This document shows positions 27,895 to 36,158 of a DNA stretch of 64,000 bases, one piece after another. A model generated the notes under the pieces. It made no database searches, was not told where the DNA came from, and saw nothing but the letters and a program-made list of their open reading frames with translations. Made by a program: the position numbers and the translations under genes. Position 1 is the first letter of the stretch, and each line of letters begins with the position of its first letter. The stretch spans positions 1-64,000 of the forward strand of contig NZ_JACHEO010000020.1 of the NCBI RefSeq assembly GCF_014201505.1, read 5' to 3'. This stretch comes from Desulfoprunum benzoelyticum (lineage in GTDB: Bacteria > Desulfobacterota > Desulfobulbia > Desulfobulbales > Desulfocapsaceae).

Positions 27895-28929
27895 ATGGAG
27901 ATCAAAATACCTGAGACACCCGGCCGCCAATCGTTCAGCGCCGGCGCCGGTGAGGCCCTTGGCCAGTCGGAACGCTTTCTCGAGTTCCAGGAGCGGCTGT
28001 CTCGGGTCGCCCCGGTGGAACGGCCGGTGCTGCTGATCGGTGAGCGGGGAACCGGCAAGGAACTGGCGGCCAGTCGTCTGCACTATCTGTCGCGGCGGTG
28101 GCAGGGCCCCTTTGTGACCCTGAATTGTGCCACCCTGGCGCCAACCCTGATCGAAGCCGAACTGTTCGGTCATGAAAAGGGGGCCTTTACCGGCGCCGAG
28201 CATCGCCGCAAAGGGCGGTTTGAGGCCGCCGACAACGGCACCCTGTTCCTCGATGAGATCGGCACGATTCCGCTCGAGGGTCAGGAGAAGATCCTGCGGG
28301 TCGTGGAGTACGGCTCCTTCGAGCGGGTTGGCGGCTCGGCGCCGGTCGAGGTCGACGTCCGCATCATTGGTGCCACAAATGCCGATCTGGCGGCGATGGC
28401 CGCCCGGGGAACGTTCAAGCCGGATCTGCTCGATCGACTCTCCTTCGAAGTCCTGTTTCTGCCGCCGCTCCGGCTGCGGGAAGAGGATATCCTGCTGCTG
28501 GCGAACCATTTCGCCGGCCGGATGGCCTTCGAACTCGGTCGTCCGACCCTGCCGGCCTTCTCCGACCGGGCGGCGCAGGCCCTCGAGACCCACAATTGGC
28601 CGGGGAATGTGCGGGAGTTGAAGAACGTTGTCGAGCGGGCGGTGTACCGGGCCGAGAGTGAGGTCATCGACGCGATCGATTTCGATCCCTTCCGCTCCCC
28701 GTTTGCCCTGATTCAGACAAAGCCGGTTGCCGCCGTCGCCGGAACGGCTGCCGCGCCGGACGAGCCGCAACCCCTGACGCTCCGCCCGGCGGTGGAGCAA
28801 CTCGAGTTGCGCCTGCTGCGCCGGGCCCTGGAGGAGGGGCGATTCAACCAGCGCAAGGCAGCCGGGCTGCTCGGCCTGAGCTACGACCAGTTGCGGGGGC
28901 TGCTGCGGAAATACCGCGGCCGGCTGTGA
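27895..28929 (+). CDS. pspF: PspF, sigma-54 activator of the phage shock operon
   Basis: A 344-residue bacterial enhancer-binding protein without a receiver domain, as expected for PspF. Walker A variant GERGTGKE is at 49-56, then LFGHEKGAFTGA with the sigma-54 contact loop, Walker B TLFLDEIG, and a C-terminal Fis-like helix-turn-helix (NQRKAAGLLGLSYDQLRGLLRK). It is divergent from pspABC. ATG 27895 has no visible Shine-Dalgarno site, so translation may be weak or the transcript nearly leaderless. Low PspF levels are normal for this circuit. Confidence 0.94.
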   Translation: MEIKIPETPGRQSFSAGAGEALGQSERFLEFQERLSRVAPVERPVLLIGERGTGKELAASRLHYLSRRWQGPFVTLNCATLAPTLIEAELFGHEKGAFTGAEHRRKGRFEAADNGTLFLDEIGTIPLEGQEKILRVVEYGSFERVGGSAPVEVDVRIIGATNADLAAMAARGTFKPDLLDRLSFEVLFLPPLRLREEDILLLANHFAGRMAFELGRPTLPAFSDRAAQALETHNWPGNVRELKNVVERAVYRAESEVIDAIDFDPFRSPFALIQTKPVAAVAGTAAAPDEPQPLTLRPAVEQLELRLLRRALEEGRFNQRKAAGLLGLSYDQLRGLLRKYRGRL

Positions 28930-28950
28930 CCGCCGGCCTGCCGGGTGCGG

Positions 28951-28979
28951 TTGATTGTGGCGGCCGCCGTGACTACACT
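28951..28979 (+). promoter_or_regulatory. Candidate sigma-70 promoter for the antiporter gene
   Basis: TTGATT (28951-28956), 17-base spacer, TACACT (28974-28979). The antiporter ATG follows 57 bases later. Confidence 0.4.
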
Positions 28980-29035
28980 GATTGCAGTGGGCGTTGCCAG
29001 CAACCGATATCAATGTTTGACGGGAGATTTTTTGT

Positions 29036-29983
29036 ATGATCCTGACGTATGCTCTCATCGTTGTCGCTCTCGTGCTGCTGTTCGGCGGGGCGGAATTGCT
29101 GGTCAAGGGCAGTGCCTCGCTGGCCGCCCGGGCCGGCTTGACACCGCTGGTGATCGGCCTGACGGTGGTGGCCTTCGGCACCAGTTCACCGGAGTTGGCC
29201 GTCAGCCTCAAAGCGGCCTTCGCCGGTCAGGGCGATGTCGCCGTCGGCAATGTGGTCGGCTCCAATATCCTCAATATCGCCGTTATCCTCGGTCTTTCGG
29301 CGGTCATCTGTCCGATCCGCGTCCACCTCCAGCTGATCAAGGTTGACGTGCCGATCATGATCCTTGCCACGGTTCTGCTGCCGGTGCTGCTCTTCGACGG
29401 GCGGCTGGGGCGGGTGGAGGGCGGGATGCTGTTCGCCGGCATCGTCGTCTATTCCATTTTCAACGTGATGATGGCGCGGAAGGGCGCGGCGGCGGAGGTG
29501 GAGAGCGAGTTTGCCGAGAGTGTGCCGAAAGCGACGAAGCACTGGTCAGTCGACCTGGCGCTGATCGGCGGCGGACTGGTGACGCTGGTTGTCGGTTCCC
29601 GCCTGCTGGTCGACAACAGCATCGAGGTGGCCAGGGCCTTTCAGATCAGCGAGGCGGTGATCGGTCTGACCGTGGTCGCTCTCGGCACAAGCATGCCGGA
29701 ACTGGCGACCTCCATCATCGCCGCCCTTCGCCGCCAGCCCGATATCGCCCTCGGCAATGCGATCGGTTCCAATATCTTCAATATTCTTGGCACGCTGGGG
29801 CTGTCGACCATGGTGGTACCGATGACCGCCGGAGGCATCACCCTGATCGACTACGGCGTCATGGTCGGCACCTCCGTCCTGCTGCTGCCGTTTCTGATGA
29901 CCGGGCCGCGCCTCGGCCGGCTCGAAGGGCTGGTCTTCCTCGGCGGCTATTGCGGTTACCTCGCCTTCCTGTGGCCCCGGTAG
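29036..29983 (+). CDS. Calcium/sodium antiporter (CaCA family, YrbG-like)
   Basis: A 315-residue inner-membrane antiporter with about ten helices in two inverted repeats. Each repeat has its ion-binding alpha motif: GLTVVAFGTSSPELAVS with GNVVGSNILNI in the first half, and GLTVVALGTSMPELATS with GNAIGSNIFNI in the second. It probably extrudes Ca2+ in exchange for Na+ or K+. Monocistronic by layout. Confidence 0.95.
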   Translation: MILTYALIVVALVLLFGGAELLVKGSASLAARAGLTPLVIGLTVVAFGTSSPELAVSLKAAFAGQGDVAVGNVVGSNILNIAVILGLSAVICPIRVHLQLIKVDVPIMILATVLLPVLLFDGRLGRVEGGMLFAGIVVYSIFNVMMARKGAAAEVESEFAESVPKATKHWSVDLALIGGGLVTLVVGSRLLVDNSIEVARAFQISEAVIGLTVVALGTSMPELATSIIAALRRQPDIALGNAIGSNIFNILGTLGLSTMVVPMTAGGITLIDYGVMVGTSVLLLPFLMTGPRLGRLEGLVFLGGYCGYLAFLWPR

Positions 29984-30056
29984 ATGGGAAAGAGCGGCTG
30001 GTTCACAGTTCACCCCGGCTGGCCTCCCCGGGAGGTTGTGAGGGGATAAAGAAAAC

Positions 30057-30085
30057 TTGCCATGGCATCATTATCTCAGTATAAA
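30057..30085 (+). promoter_or_regulatory. Sigma-70 promoter for the biotinyl-carrier/ligase pair
   Basis: TTGCCA (30057-30062), 17-base spacer, TATAAA (30080-30085). Start near 30092, leader about 110 bases. Confidence 0.6.
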
Positions 30086-30203
30086 CGTAGTTCTTCTGCG
30101 GCAAGGCGGACCGCCGGTTCACGCTGGCGGGGACAGCGGCCGCAGGCCGGTATGCAGTGCCGTTGCGTTTCACTTCCATCCTCTGTGAAAATCCTGTACG
30201 AAT

Positions 30204-30872
30204 ATGGCGAATGAAATAGATTTTGATGAAATTTTAAGTAAATATCGTTCCGATCCGTTCGATTATGTCGAGGTCTGCGCCACCCATACCGGGACCGTCA
30301 GCTTCCGGGTCGGCGAAGGCGGCGCGGTCGAGGGTCCGAGCGGGGAGTGGCAGCAGATCCCGGGAACGGCCCTGTACCAGATTACCCGGGAGCGCAACCC
30401 GAAACTGATCGCGGCCCGAACCAATGGCGTCGTGTCCGAGATCCGGTCCGAACTCGAAGGACAGTTCGTCGAGGCCGGCGAAAAGTTGATGACCATCCGG
30501 CACCCCCTGAAAAAAAAGGAGATCATCGAAAATATCCTCAAGGAGGTCCTGTACCTGTTCCGGGCCCCGGAACGGGCCAAATACTATTTCGCCCTCGATG
30601 TCCAGTCGCGGATCGAGAAGAAGGGCGCCAGGGCGGTGACCATCGAGGCCGGCGAGGAAGTGCTGACGATGTCGCTGATGAAGCGCGACACCCCGATCTA
30701 CTACACCGGCGAGGGCGGGGTCATCCACTCCGTCTACTTCACCCCCGGGGTCTCGGTCAGCCAGGGCGAGCCGCTGCTCGGCATCTGCGCCCCGGAAAAA
30801 CTGCCCCTCATTCAGAAGATCATCACCCGGGTCAAGGCCGACTGGGACAGTGAACAGGGTTTTTCAACCTGA
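30204..30872 (+). CDS. Biotinyl/lipoyl-domain carrier-like protein
   Basis: A 222-residue soluble protein with two biotinyl/lipoyl-like modules. The C-terminal one (about 140-195) reads EVLTMSLMKRDTPIYY, then GEGGVIHSVYFTPGVSVSQGEPLLGI. This lines up with the biotin-carrier pattern around A-M-K-M, with K160 in MKR at the modified position. The N-terminal module (about 55-100, NPKLIAARTNGVVSEIRSELEGQFVEAGEKLMTI) has the same fold pattern but no obvious acceptor lysine. A charged helical linker (103-135) joins them. The next gene, nearly overlapping, looks like a biotin-protein ligase, which supports a modified carrier. No carboxylase subunit is adjacent. The partner enzyme is unknown. Confidence 0.7.
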   Translation: MANEIDFDEILSKYRSDPFDYVEVCATHTGTVSFRVGEGGAVEGPSGEWQQIPGTALYQITRERNPKLIAARTNGVVSEIRSELEGQFVEAGEKLMTIRHPLKKKEIIENILKEVLYLFRAPERAKYYFALDVQSRIEKKGARAVTIEAGEEVLTMSLMKRDTPIYYTGEGGVIHSVYFTPGVSVSQGEPLLGICAPEKLPLIQKIITRVKADWDSEQGFST

Positions 30873-30903
30873 TAATCGGCAGCTTTCAAATACGGTGACG
30901 ACG

Positions 30904-31839
30904 ATGGAAGCCCGGGAATTTGGCAGGGTCGGCATTGCGGTCACCGTCGCCGAGGTCAACCGGCAGCGGCGGATCGAGGACCGGTCGCGGCGGCAGACCT
31001 GGCCTGCGGCCGACGTCGAGTCGATCCTGCGCTACGGCGCCTTTGTCGGTTCGGCGATCGAGTGTCACCCCGTGCTCGACCGGGCGATGGAGAGGGCACG
31101 GACGCACATCGCGGCGATGGAGCAGGGCGGCAGGTCGGTGTATAACGGCACGGTGATCCTCGCCGACCGTCTTGAACGCTCCAAGGGCCGTTTCGACCGG
31201 ACCTGGCATGCCCCGGCCGGAGGGCTGTGGGGATGCCTGCTGCACGTCAACACCCTGCTGCCGCAGTCCCGCAATCTCATCTCCCTGGCCGTTGGCGTCG
31301 CCTGCTGCGAGGCGGTGCGGGAGATGGGGATCGCCGCCGAGCTGCGCTGGGTCAACGATGTCCTGGTGGGGGACAGAAAGGTGGCCGGTTTTCTGATCGA
31401 GAGTTTTTTCAGTCCCCGTTACCGGGAGGAGTACAACCTCATCGGCTTCGGCATCAACATCAACAATCGTCACTTCCCGCATGAACTGCAGGACACTGCG
31501 CTTTCCCTGGCCCAGGCCCTGGGGCGGCCGCTGGATATCAGTGCCTTTGCCCGGCTCTTCCTGGCGAAACTCTCGTTTGCTCTCGGTCTGCTCTACTACG
31601 AGGAGGAGCAGGGGCGGTACGACGACGGGGGATGGGAAGTGGAAGACCACCGGTTGCTGCGGTGCTGGCGGGAGCTGGCGACGACCGTCGGCCGACGGGT
31701 AGTTTTCGGTTTCAACGTCATGCAGGCCCCGCAGTACCAGGCGACCGTCAGCGGCATTTCCGGTTCGGGGGGACTGGTCATGGTGCTTGACGACGGTCAT
31801 GAGAAGACCGAATACAGCGGCGAGATCCGTTATGTCTGA
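30904..31839 (+). CDS. Biotin-protein-ligase-like enzyme
   Basis: A 311-residue protein of the BirA/lipoate ligase fold without the N-terminal DNA-binding domain. Residues after about 60 follow biotin ligases: RSKGRFDRTWHAPAGGLW stands where GRGRxGRxW is expected, RWVNDVLVGDRKVAGFLIE matches the KWPND and lysine motif, and GFGININN matches the GxGxN block. A small C-terminal SH3-like domain follows. The start is uncertain: ATG 30904 avoids overlap with the carrier gene, while GTG 30850 or 30895 would lengthen it. The degenerate biotinyl-AMP loop suggests a specialised substrate, most simply the upstream carrier. The 3' end overlaps convergent recO by 10 bases. Confidence 0.75.
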   Translation: MEAREFGRVGIAVTVAEVNRQRRIEDRSRRQTWPAADVESILRYGAFVGSAIECHPVLDRAMERARTHIAAMEQGGRSVYNGTVILADRLERSKGRFDRTWHAPAGGLWGCLLHVNTLLPQSRNLISLAVGVACCEAVREMGIAAELRWVNDVLVGDRKVAGFLIESFFSPRYREEYNLIGFGININNRHFPHELQDTALSLAQALGRPLDISAFARLFLAKLSFALGLLYYEEEQGRYDDGGWEVEDHRLLRCWRELATTVGRRVVFGFNVMQAPQYQATVSGISGSGGLVMVLDDGHEKTEYSGEIRYV

Positions 31840-32627
31840 ACCGGCCTGGCCGTAGTCCCGTCGCGATTGCCGAACGAGTCGAGCATGACCCATGAGTGGA
31901 TGTCACGCTGGAAAAGATGCCTGCCATACAAGTGTAGCGCAGCGAGGCACTCCTGGCGCATGGCGTTCGTCAGCTTGAGGCGGTGCAGCTTTTGAAGAGG
32001 GAGTTCCAGGGCCGACTGCATGAGCCGGATCGATCCGGGGGAGAGGCGGGTGCCGGGATGGCCTGAGGCGGCGGCACAGCTGGCGCAGACAAGGCCGCCG
32101 CCCAGATGGCTGAAGACGAAGCCGTGGCTCGGAGACACCTTGATGCCGCAGGTCAGGCAGACCTCGAGCACTGGTCTGTAGCCGATAGCACTGTAGAACC
32201 TCAGGAGATACAGGAGCAGCAGCGACAGCCGTTGACTGCCCGTGTCGAGGCCGTGCAGGGCCCACAGGGTGAGACGGAAGACTGTTTCGTCCCGTTCACC
32301 CTCTCGCAGGGCCAGCAGGAGGAACTCACGGACCACCGAGGCGGTCGCGTACCGTGGGGGATCGGTCCGGAGACGGAGAAAGGGGGTGTGCAGGTCGGCC
32401 TCGTGGATGAAGACGAGGCCGCCGCCTGCCGGATCGGAGCAGGTGAGATGAAGGAAGCTGAATATTTCCAGCTTGTTGACGAAACGCCTCTTGCTCCGTT
32501 TCGCGCCTTTGGCGATACCGGTCGCCCGCCCACGCTCGAGGCTGAAAAAAGTGACGATGAGATCGGCCTCGCCATGGTCCCGGGTAGCGAGAACGATGGC
32601 CTCGACCTCATAGGAACGGGCCGGCAT
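31830..32627 (-). CDS. recO: DNA repair protein RecO
   Basis: A 265-residue recombination mediator that helps load RecA at gaps with RecR. The N-terminal OB fold (YEVEAIVLATRDHGEADLIVTFFS) is followed by a helical domain and a zinc finger with CLTCG at about 157-161 and CASC at about 178-181. Length is normal. It lies three bases after the rodZ-like gene on the same strand and converges with the ligase-like gene. Confidence 0.95.
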   Translation of the reverse strand: MPARSYEVEAIVLATRDHGEADLIVTFFSLERGRATGIAKGAKRSKRRFVNKLEIFSFLHLTCSDPAGGGLVFIHEADLHTPFLRLRTDPPRYATASVVREFLLLALREGERDETVFRLTLWALHGLDTGSQRLSLLLLYLLRFYSAIGYRPVLEVCLTCGIKVSPSHGFVFSHLGGGLVCASCAAASGHPGTRLSPGSIRLMQSALELPLQKLHRLKLTNAMRQECLAALHLYGRHLFQRDIHSWVMLDSFGNRDGTTARPVQT

Positions 32628-32630
32628 CGA

Positions 32631-33632
32631 TCATTCGGAGAGGCTTTGCGGTATCGAGACCGTGATCTCTTCGCCTGCCGCTTTTTTCGGCAGGGTCAGA
32701 GGCAGATTGTTAAGGGTCAGTGCGGTGCCGGTGCCGGCCGGCAGGGTGATGACGATCGATTTCCCGGCGTCCCAGCTTTGGACCGCTCCGGCCGTGAAAT
32801 TGAGGTGCTCCGCCGGTTGATCGTCGATCTTGACGGTGAGCCGGGTGGCTTCCTTGAAGGTGGCCTTGAGGGTGTAGGTGGCTGGGACCGGTAAAGCGCC
32901 GGGGGGATCTTCAGTCACGGCGGTTTGCGATGGAGCTGTCTGGCCATCGGCTGCTCCAGCCAGTTCCGACCCCGCCGGTGAGGAGGACGGCACGGTCGCC
33001 GGCGGGAAAGGCTGAAGTGACGTCATGCCTTTCTGGTCAGGTTCCGGCGCGGATCTGCCTGCAGCCTCCGGTGTCGAAGGCGGAGTGGGGGCCGGCGACG
33101 CTGCGGGGGACTGGTCCGGCGTGGCGGGAGGAATTTCCGCCGGTTCGCCGGCAACGGTCGCGGTCTCGTTGCCGCCCCTCAGCTTGTGGCTGATATAGGT
33201 GGCCGGGTTGAATGAAAAATACCAGCAGGCGGCGATCCCGATGATGAGCAGGGTGAGCAGCGACATGCCGACGACCGAAAACGAGGTGACGGACGGCGGT
33301 TCGGCCATACTGCTGGTCTGCTGGGCCAGCTCGGCGGGGGTGGGGGAGTCCGTTTCATCCTTCTTGGGCTGGTGCTTTTTCTGCTGATTGTAGCGGGTCC
33401 GGATTTCGTCAGGGTCGAGGGACAGATATCTCGCATAGATGCCGTAGAAGCCGCGGACAAAGGCGTCAGCCGGCAGGTTCGCATAATCGTCTTCTTCCAG
33501 GGCCTTCAGGCAGTTCGGCGAGATTTTCGTCGAATCGACGGCCTGATCGAAGGTCAGGCCCTGTTCTTCCCTTGTCCGACGCAGGAACGCCCCGAGAGTT
33601 TCCCTTTCGTTTTCGGATTGAGTCTTCATCAT
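32631..33632 (-). CDS. rodZ: RodZ-like helix-turn-helix membrane protein
   Basis: A 333-residue bitopic protein in RodZ order: a cytoplasmic Xre-like HTH (about 10-85, TLGAFLRRTREEQGLTFDQAVDSTKIS), a single membrane helix (about 121-141), a proline/alanine/serine-rich periplasmic linker, and a C-terminal beta domain of the DUF4115 type (about 255-330). RodZ links MreB to the wall-elongation machinery. The arrangement surA-like, rodZ, recO suggests co-transcription. Confidence 0.88.
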   Translation of the reverse strand: MMKTQSENERETLGAFLRRTREEQGLTFDQAVDSTKISPNCLKALEEDDYANLPADAFVRGFYGIYARYLSLDPDEIRTRYNQQKKHQPKKDETDSPTPAELAQQTSSMAEPPSVTSFSVVGMSLLTLLIIGIAACWYFSFNPATYISHKLRGGNETATVAGEPAEIPPATPDQSPAASPAPTPPSTPEAAGRSAPEPDQKGMTSLQPFPPATVPSSSPAGSELAGAADGQTAPSQTAVTEDPPGALPVPATYTLKATFKEATRLTVKIDDQPAEHLNFTAGAVQSWDAGKSIVITLPAGTGTALTLNNLPLTLPKKAAGEEITVSIPQSLSE

Positions 33633-33726
33633 GTATCGGTTCCTGTGAGAAGGTGGGGGAGTTGTCTGCCGCCAGAGGTGATTGTGGCGGACCGGTCGTC
33701 AATCGGCCCTTTGTGGTGCATCCCGC

Positions 33727-34743
33727 TTAGAGCTTCTGGATATAGGCTTCGTTTTGCAAGTTGTCCAGCCATTCATCATAGGCCTTTTTCAGACGCTGTT
33801 CGTACAGACTGCTCCTGATCTCCTCTTTCACCTGTTCCAGAGGGGTCTTGACGACTATGGTTCCGTCTTCGTTGTTGAGAAGTTTGAAGAACTGGTAACC
33901 TTCCGGAGTTTCGATGATATCACTGATTTCGTCCGGTTTCAGATCCTTTACCGCCTGCTGCATGGAGGGCGCCATCTCCTCGAGTTGAAAGAGCCCGATA
34001 TCCCCGCCATCGGCGGCCGACGGCAAACTTGAATATTTGCGGGCGAGCGCCTTGAAGTCCTCGCCGTCTCTGGCCATCTCCAGAACCTTTTCGGCTTCTT
34101 TCCTGGCTTTGTTCCTGTCGGCTTCGCCGATCTCCGACGGGGCGTCCTGACCTTTGGGCCAGGATATCCCTATCTGCAACAGATAGAATCCCCCGCCACT
34201 CACCTGGGTGGTATAGCGGCTGTCATAGTAGTCCAGTATCTCTTCATCGGTAATGACCACCTTCGATCTGACATCGGCATTGACGACTTTGCTCTGGAGA
34301 ACCTGGTCGCGCAGGTTTTCCCGGTAAGCCGTCTCCGTCAGTCCTTCTGCCTTCAACCTGGCCAGAAATTCCGGTTTGCTGAGACGGCTCTGGTCGAGCA
34401 TCTGCTCAAAGGCGGCGTCGACCTCCGCATCGGCAACAGAGATATTCCCGGCCTTGGCCTTCTGGGCGATCAACCGTCTTTCGATGATCCTGTCGAGAAC
34501 ATGCTCGCGGGCCTGCTGCAGGGTCTCGGCCAGTGATGTCGCCGGGGTCTTGGCCGAGATGTCGCGGTAGAAACGCTCGCCTTCCTTTTCCAACTCGGAG
34601 AGGGTGATCACATCGTCATTGACGACGGCGACGACGCGGTCGACAAGTTCAGCAGCGCCGTTATGGGGGGTAGAGACGATAAAAATAAACAGGATCAGAA
34701 GAAAAAATCTTGCCGGTATGGATGCGTGTGCAACTTGTTTCAT
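33727..34743 (-). CDS. SurA-like periplasmic chaperone/peptidyl-prolyl isomerase
   Basis: A 338-residue exported protein. Residues about 12-31 are a hydrophobic signal. Then comes the SurA N-terminal domain (ELVDRVVAVVNDDVITLSELEKE) and one parvulin domain (about 190-300, including GEDFKALARKYSS and GGDIGLFQ). E. coli SurA has two parvulin domains; this has one. It likely assists outer-membrane protein folding, for example LptD encoded elsewhere in the window. I prefer ATG 34743 to 34761 because it gives the better signal peptide; neither has a strong ribosome site. Lead gene before rodZ-recO. Confidence 0.9.
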   Translation of the reverse strand: MKQVAHASIPARFFLLILFIFIVSTPHNGAAELVDRVVAVVNDDVITLSELEKEGERFYRDISAKTPATSLAETLQQAREHVLDRIIERRLIAQKAKAGNISVADAEVDAAFEQMLDQSRLSKPEFLARLKAEGLTETAYRENLRDQVLQSKVVNADVRSKVVITDEEILDYYDSRYTTQVSGGGFYLLQIGISWPKGQDAPSEIGEADRNKARKEAEKVLEMARDGEDFKALARKYSSLPSAADGGDIGLFQLEEMAPSMQQAVKDLKPDEISDIIETPEGYQFFKLLNNEDGTIVVKTPLEQVKEEIRSSLYEQRLKKAYDEWLDNLQNEAYIQKL

Positions 34744-35071
34744 GGCGGTTTCTTGATGCATGTGTTGTCTCTGACAGGATTCAGTTATGTATTTATCGAT
34801 GCAAGTAGCCGTGCCGGATGGGAGATTGTCTTGTGGGCGGAGAACAGGGGAAATTCATCAATATCTCCAGCGACAATTCAAGAGCACCAGTGTAGCATGT
34901 TTTTTTGTTTTGTACACGATATCTGCGTCCGGTCTTGACAGCGCCGGGGCGGATGACGGCGAAATATGGTGCGCCTATTCCCTGCGGTGTTGACTTTCCA
35001 TGCGGGTGGAGTATTGTATTTCATAAAAAGATTACATAGATTCGCGTGGCTACTCGAATGGGAGTGTGTTG
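34744..35071. other. Divergent intergenic region between surA-like and tlpA-like genes
   Basis: About 330 bases, AT-richer than the flanks. It holds a candidate plus-strand promoter: TTGACT (34990-34995), 16-base spacer, TATTGT (35012-35017). No convincing protein frame was seen. Confidence 0.5.
34990..35017 (+). promoter_or_regulatory. Candidate sigma-70 promoter for the tlpA-like gene
   Basis: TTGACT, 16-base spacer, TATTGT. The start would lie about 48 bases before ATG 35072. Confidence 0.45.
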
Positions 35072-35575
35072 ATGAAAAAAATATTGAAAACTCTTGTAAT
35101 TATCATATGTGCCGCCGTCATCGGCGGTTCCGCCCTGGTCCCTGCGAAGGTCCTGGCCAGCACCAAAATGCCGGCCTTTGCCCTCGAAGATGTCCGGGAC
35201 GGGCAACGCATCGATAGCGACAGCTTCGAGGGCAAGGCGTTGCTGATCACTTTTTTCGCCACCTGGTGTCCTCCCTGTCTGCAGGAAATTCCCGCTCTGG
35301 TCAAACTGCAAAACGAATTCGGGCCGAACGGCTTCTCCGTTGTCGCCCTGTCAGTCGATCAGGGAGGCAGGGCGGAGGTGGCCGAACTCGTCGAACAGCA
35401 GGCCATCAATTATCCGGTCCTGATGGCCGATGCCGCGACCGCGGAAAATTTCGGCGGGGTGTATGGCATTCCGGTCTCGTTCCTGGTAAACAAATCGGGC
35501 AACGTGGTGAAGCGGTATCCCGGGCTGGTCCCCCATTCAGTGATGGCAAAGGATGTACAGAGCCTGATCGAATAA
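35072..35575 (+). CDS. TlpA-like periplasmic thioredoxin
   Basis: A 167-residue exported thiol oxidoreductase. An N-terminal hydrophobic signal (about 5-28, ending near LAS) precedes a TlpA/ResA-type fold with redox site ATWCPPC and the cis-proline segment YGIPVSFLVNKSG. The usual job is reducing apocytochrome c or supplying thiol electrons in the periplasm. CcdA (5325) could feed it. ATG 35072 has GGGAG seven bases upstream; the GTG at 35066 is less likely. Confidence 0.92.
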   Translation: MKKILKTLVIIICAAVIGGSALVPAKVLASTKMPAFALEDVRDGQRIDSDSFEGKALLITFFATWCPPCLQEIPALVKLQNEFGPNGFSVVALSVDQGGRAEVAELVEQQAINYPVLMADAATAENFGGVYGIPVSFLVNKSGNVVKRYPGLVPHSVMAKDVQSLIE

Positions 35576-35587
35576 ACCTCGGAGAGG

Positions 35588-35615
35588 TTGACAGTTCAGG
35601 GGAAAAAGATATAAT
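35588..35615 (+). promoter_or_regulatory. Full-consensus sigma-70 promoter
   Basis: TTGACA (35588-35593), 16-base spacer, TATAAT (35610-35615). Both hexamers are perfect. The predicted leader before the small secreted protein is about 137 bases. Confidence 0.85.
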
Positions 35616-35758
35616 ATTATGCAATTGATTGGTTTTGTAGATTGTATAAGAAAAGAGGTATGCGGTTTCGTCTGCGATGGGGAATTGGCACGACGCCCTT
35701 CGCGTATGTCCCCTGACGATCAGTCCGGGAAAATATTCAGCGCAAAAGGAGAACAACG

Positions 35759-35965
35759 ATGAAAAAAAGATTGGCAACGGCAGCATTGGCTTTGATTTTC
35801 GCATTGAGCATGGCAGGCGTCGGCATGGCCGCAAAAGTGAATTGCACCGTAAAGTCCGTCGAAGGCGACACGGTCACGATGACCTGTGAAGATGCCGGCA
35901 AGATGAAAGCCGACGACAAGGTCAAGGTAACGACTTCCAAGGCTGGTGGCGTTGAAGGTTGCTGA
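35759..35965 (+). CDS. Small secreted cysteine-containing protein
   Basis: A 68-residue protein with a clear signal peptide (1-24, ending GMA). The mature part of about 44 residues is a beta-rich domain: KVNCTVKSVEGDTVTMTCEDAGKMKADDKVKVTT, with two cysteines that could pair, and a final cysteine. It resembles small periplasmic proteins of metal-reducing and sulfate-reducing bacteria annotated near selenite/tellurite genes (ExtJ-like). That link is from memory and unverified. The mature segment reads like an OB or SH3-like barrel. AAAGGAG lies 8 bases before ATG. The gene is monocistronic, between a perfect promoter and an intrinsic terminator, so high expression is expected. Confidence 0.8.
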   Translation: MKKRLATAALALIFALSMAGVGMAAKVNCTVKSVEGDTVTMTCEDAGKMKADDKVKVTTSKAGGVEGC

Positions 35966-35998
35966 TTGACACACCGTCGCGTTTTTTGTACCATGAGG

Positions 35999-36032
35999 GG
36001 TCGGTTGACGGAAAGTCAACCGGCCTTTTTTT
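35999..36032 (+). terminator. Intrinsic terminator of the small secreted protein gene
   Basis: An 11-bp stem with one G-U pair (35999-36009 with 36015-36025, loop GGAAA) followed by seven T residues. Confidence 0.9.
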
Positions 36033-36158
36033 ATTCAATGTTCATCTCCAGTTCAAGAGGTTGTGGTCCTGCTCCTGGCGGAGTGCCGTCCGTATTTCCC
36101 CTTGTCCGTATGAACGTGCTGATGTGAACAATCCCGGGGGACACCGAAAGGAGAACGA

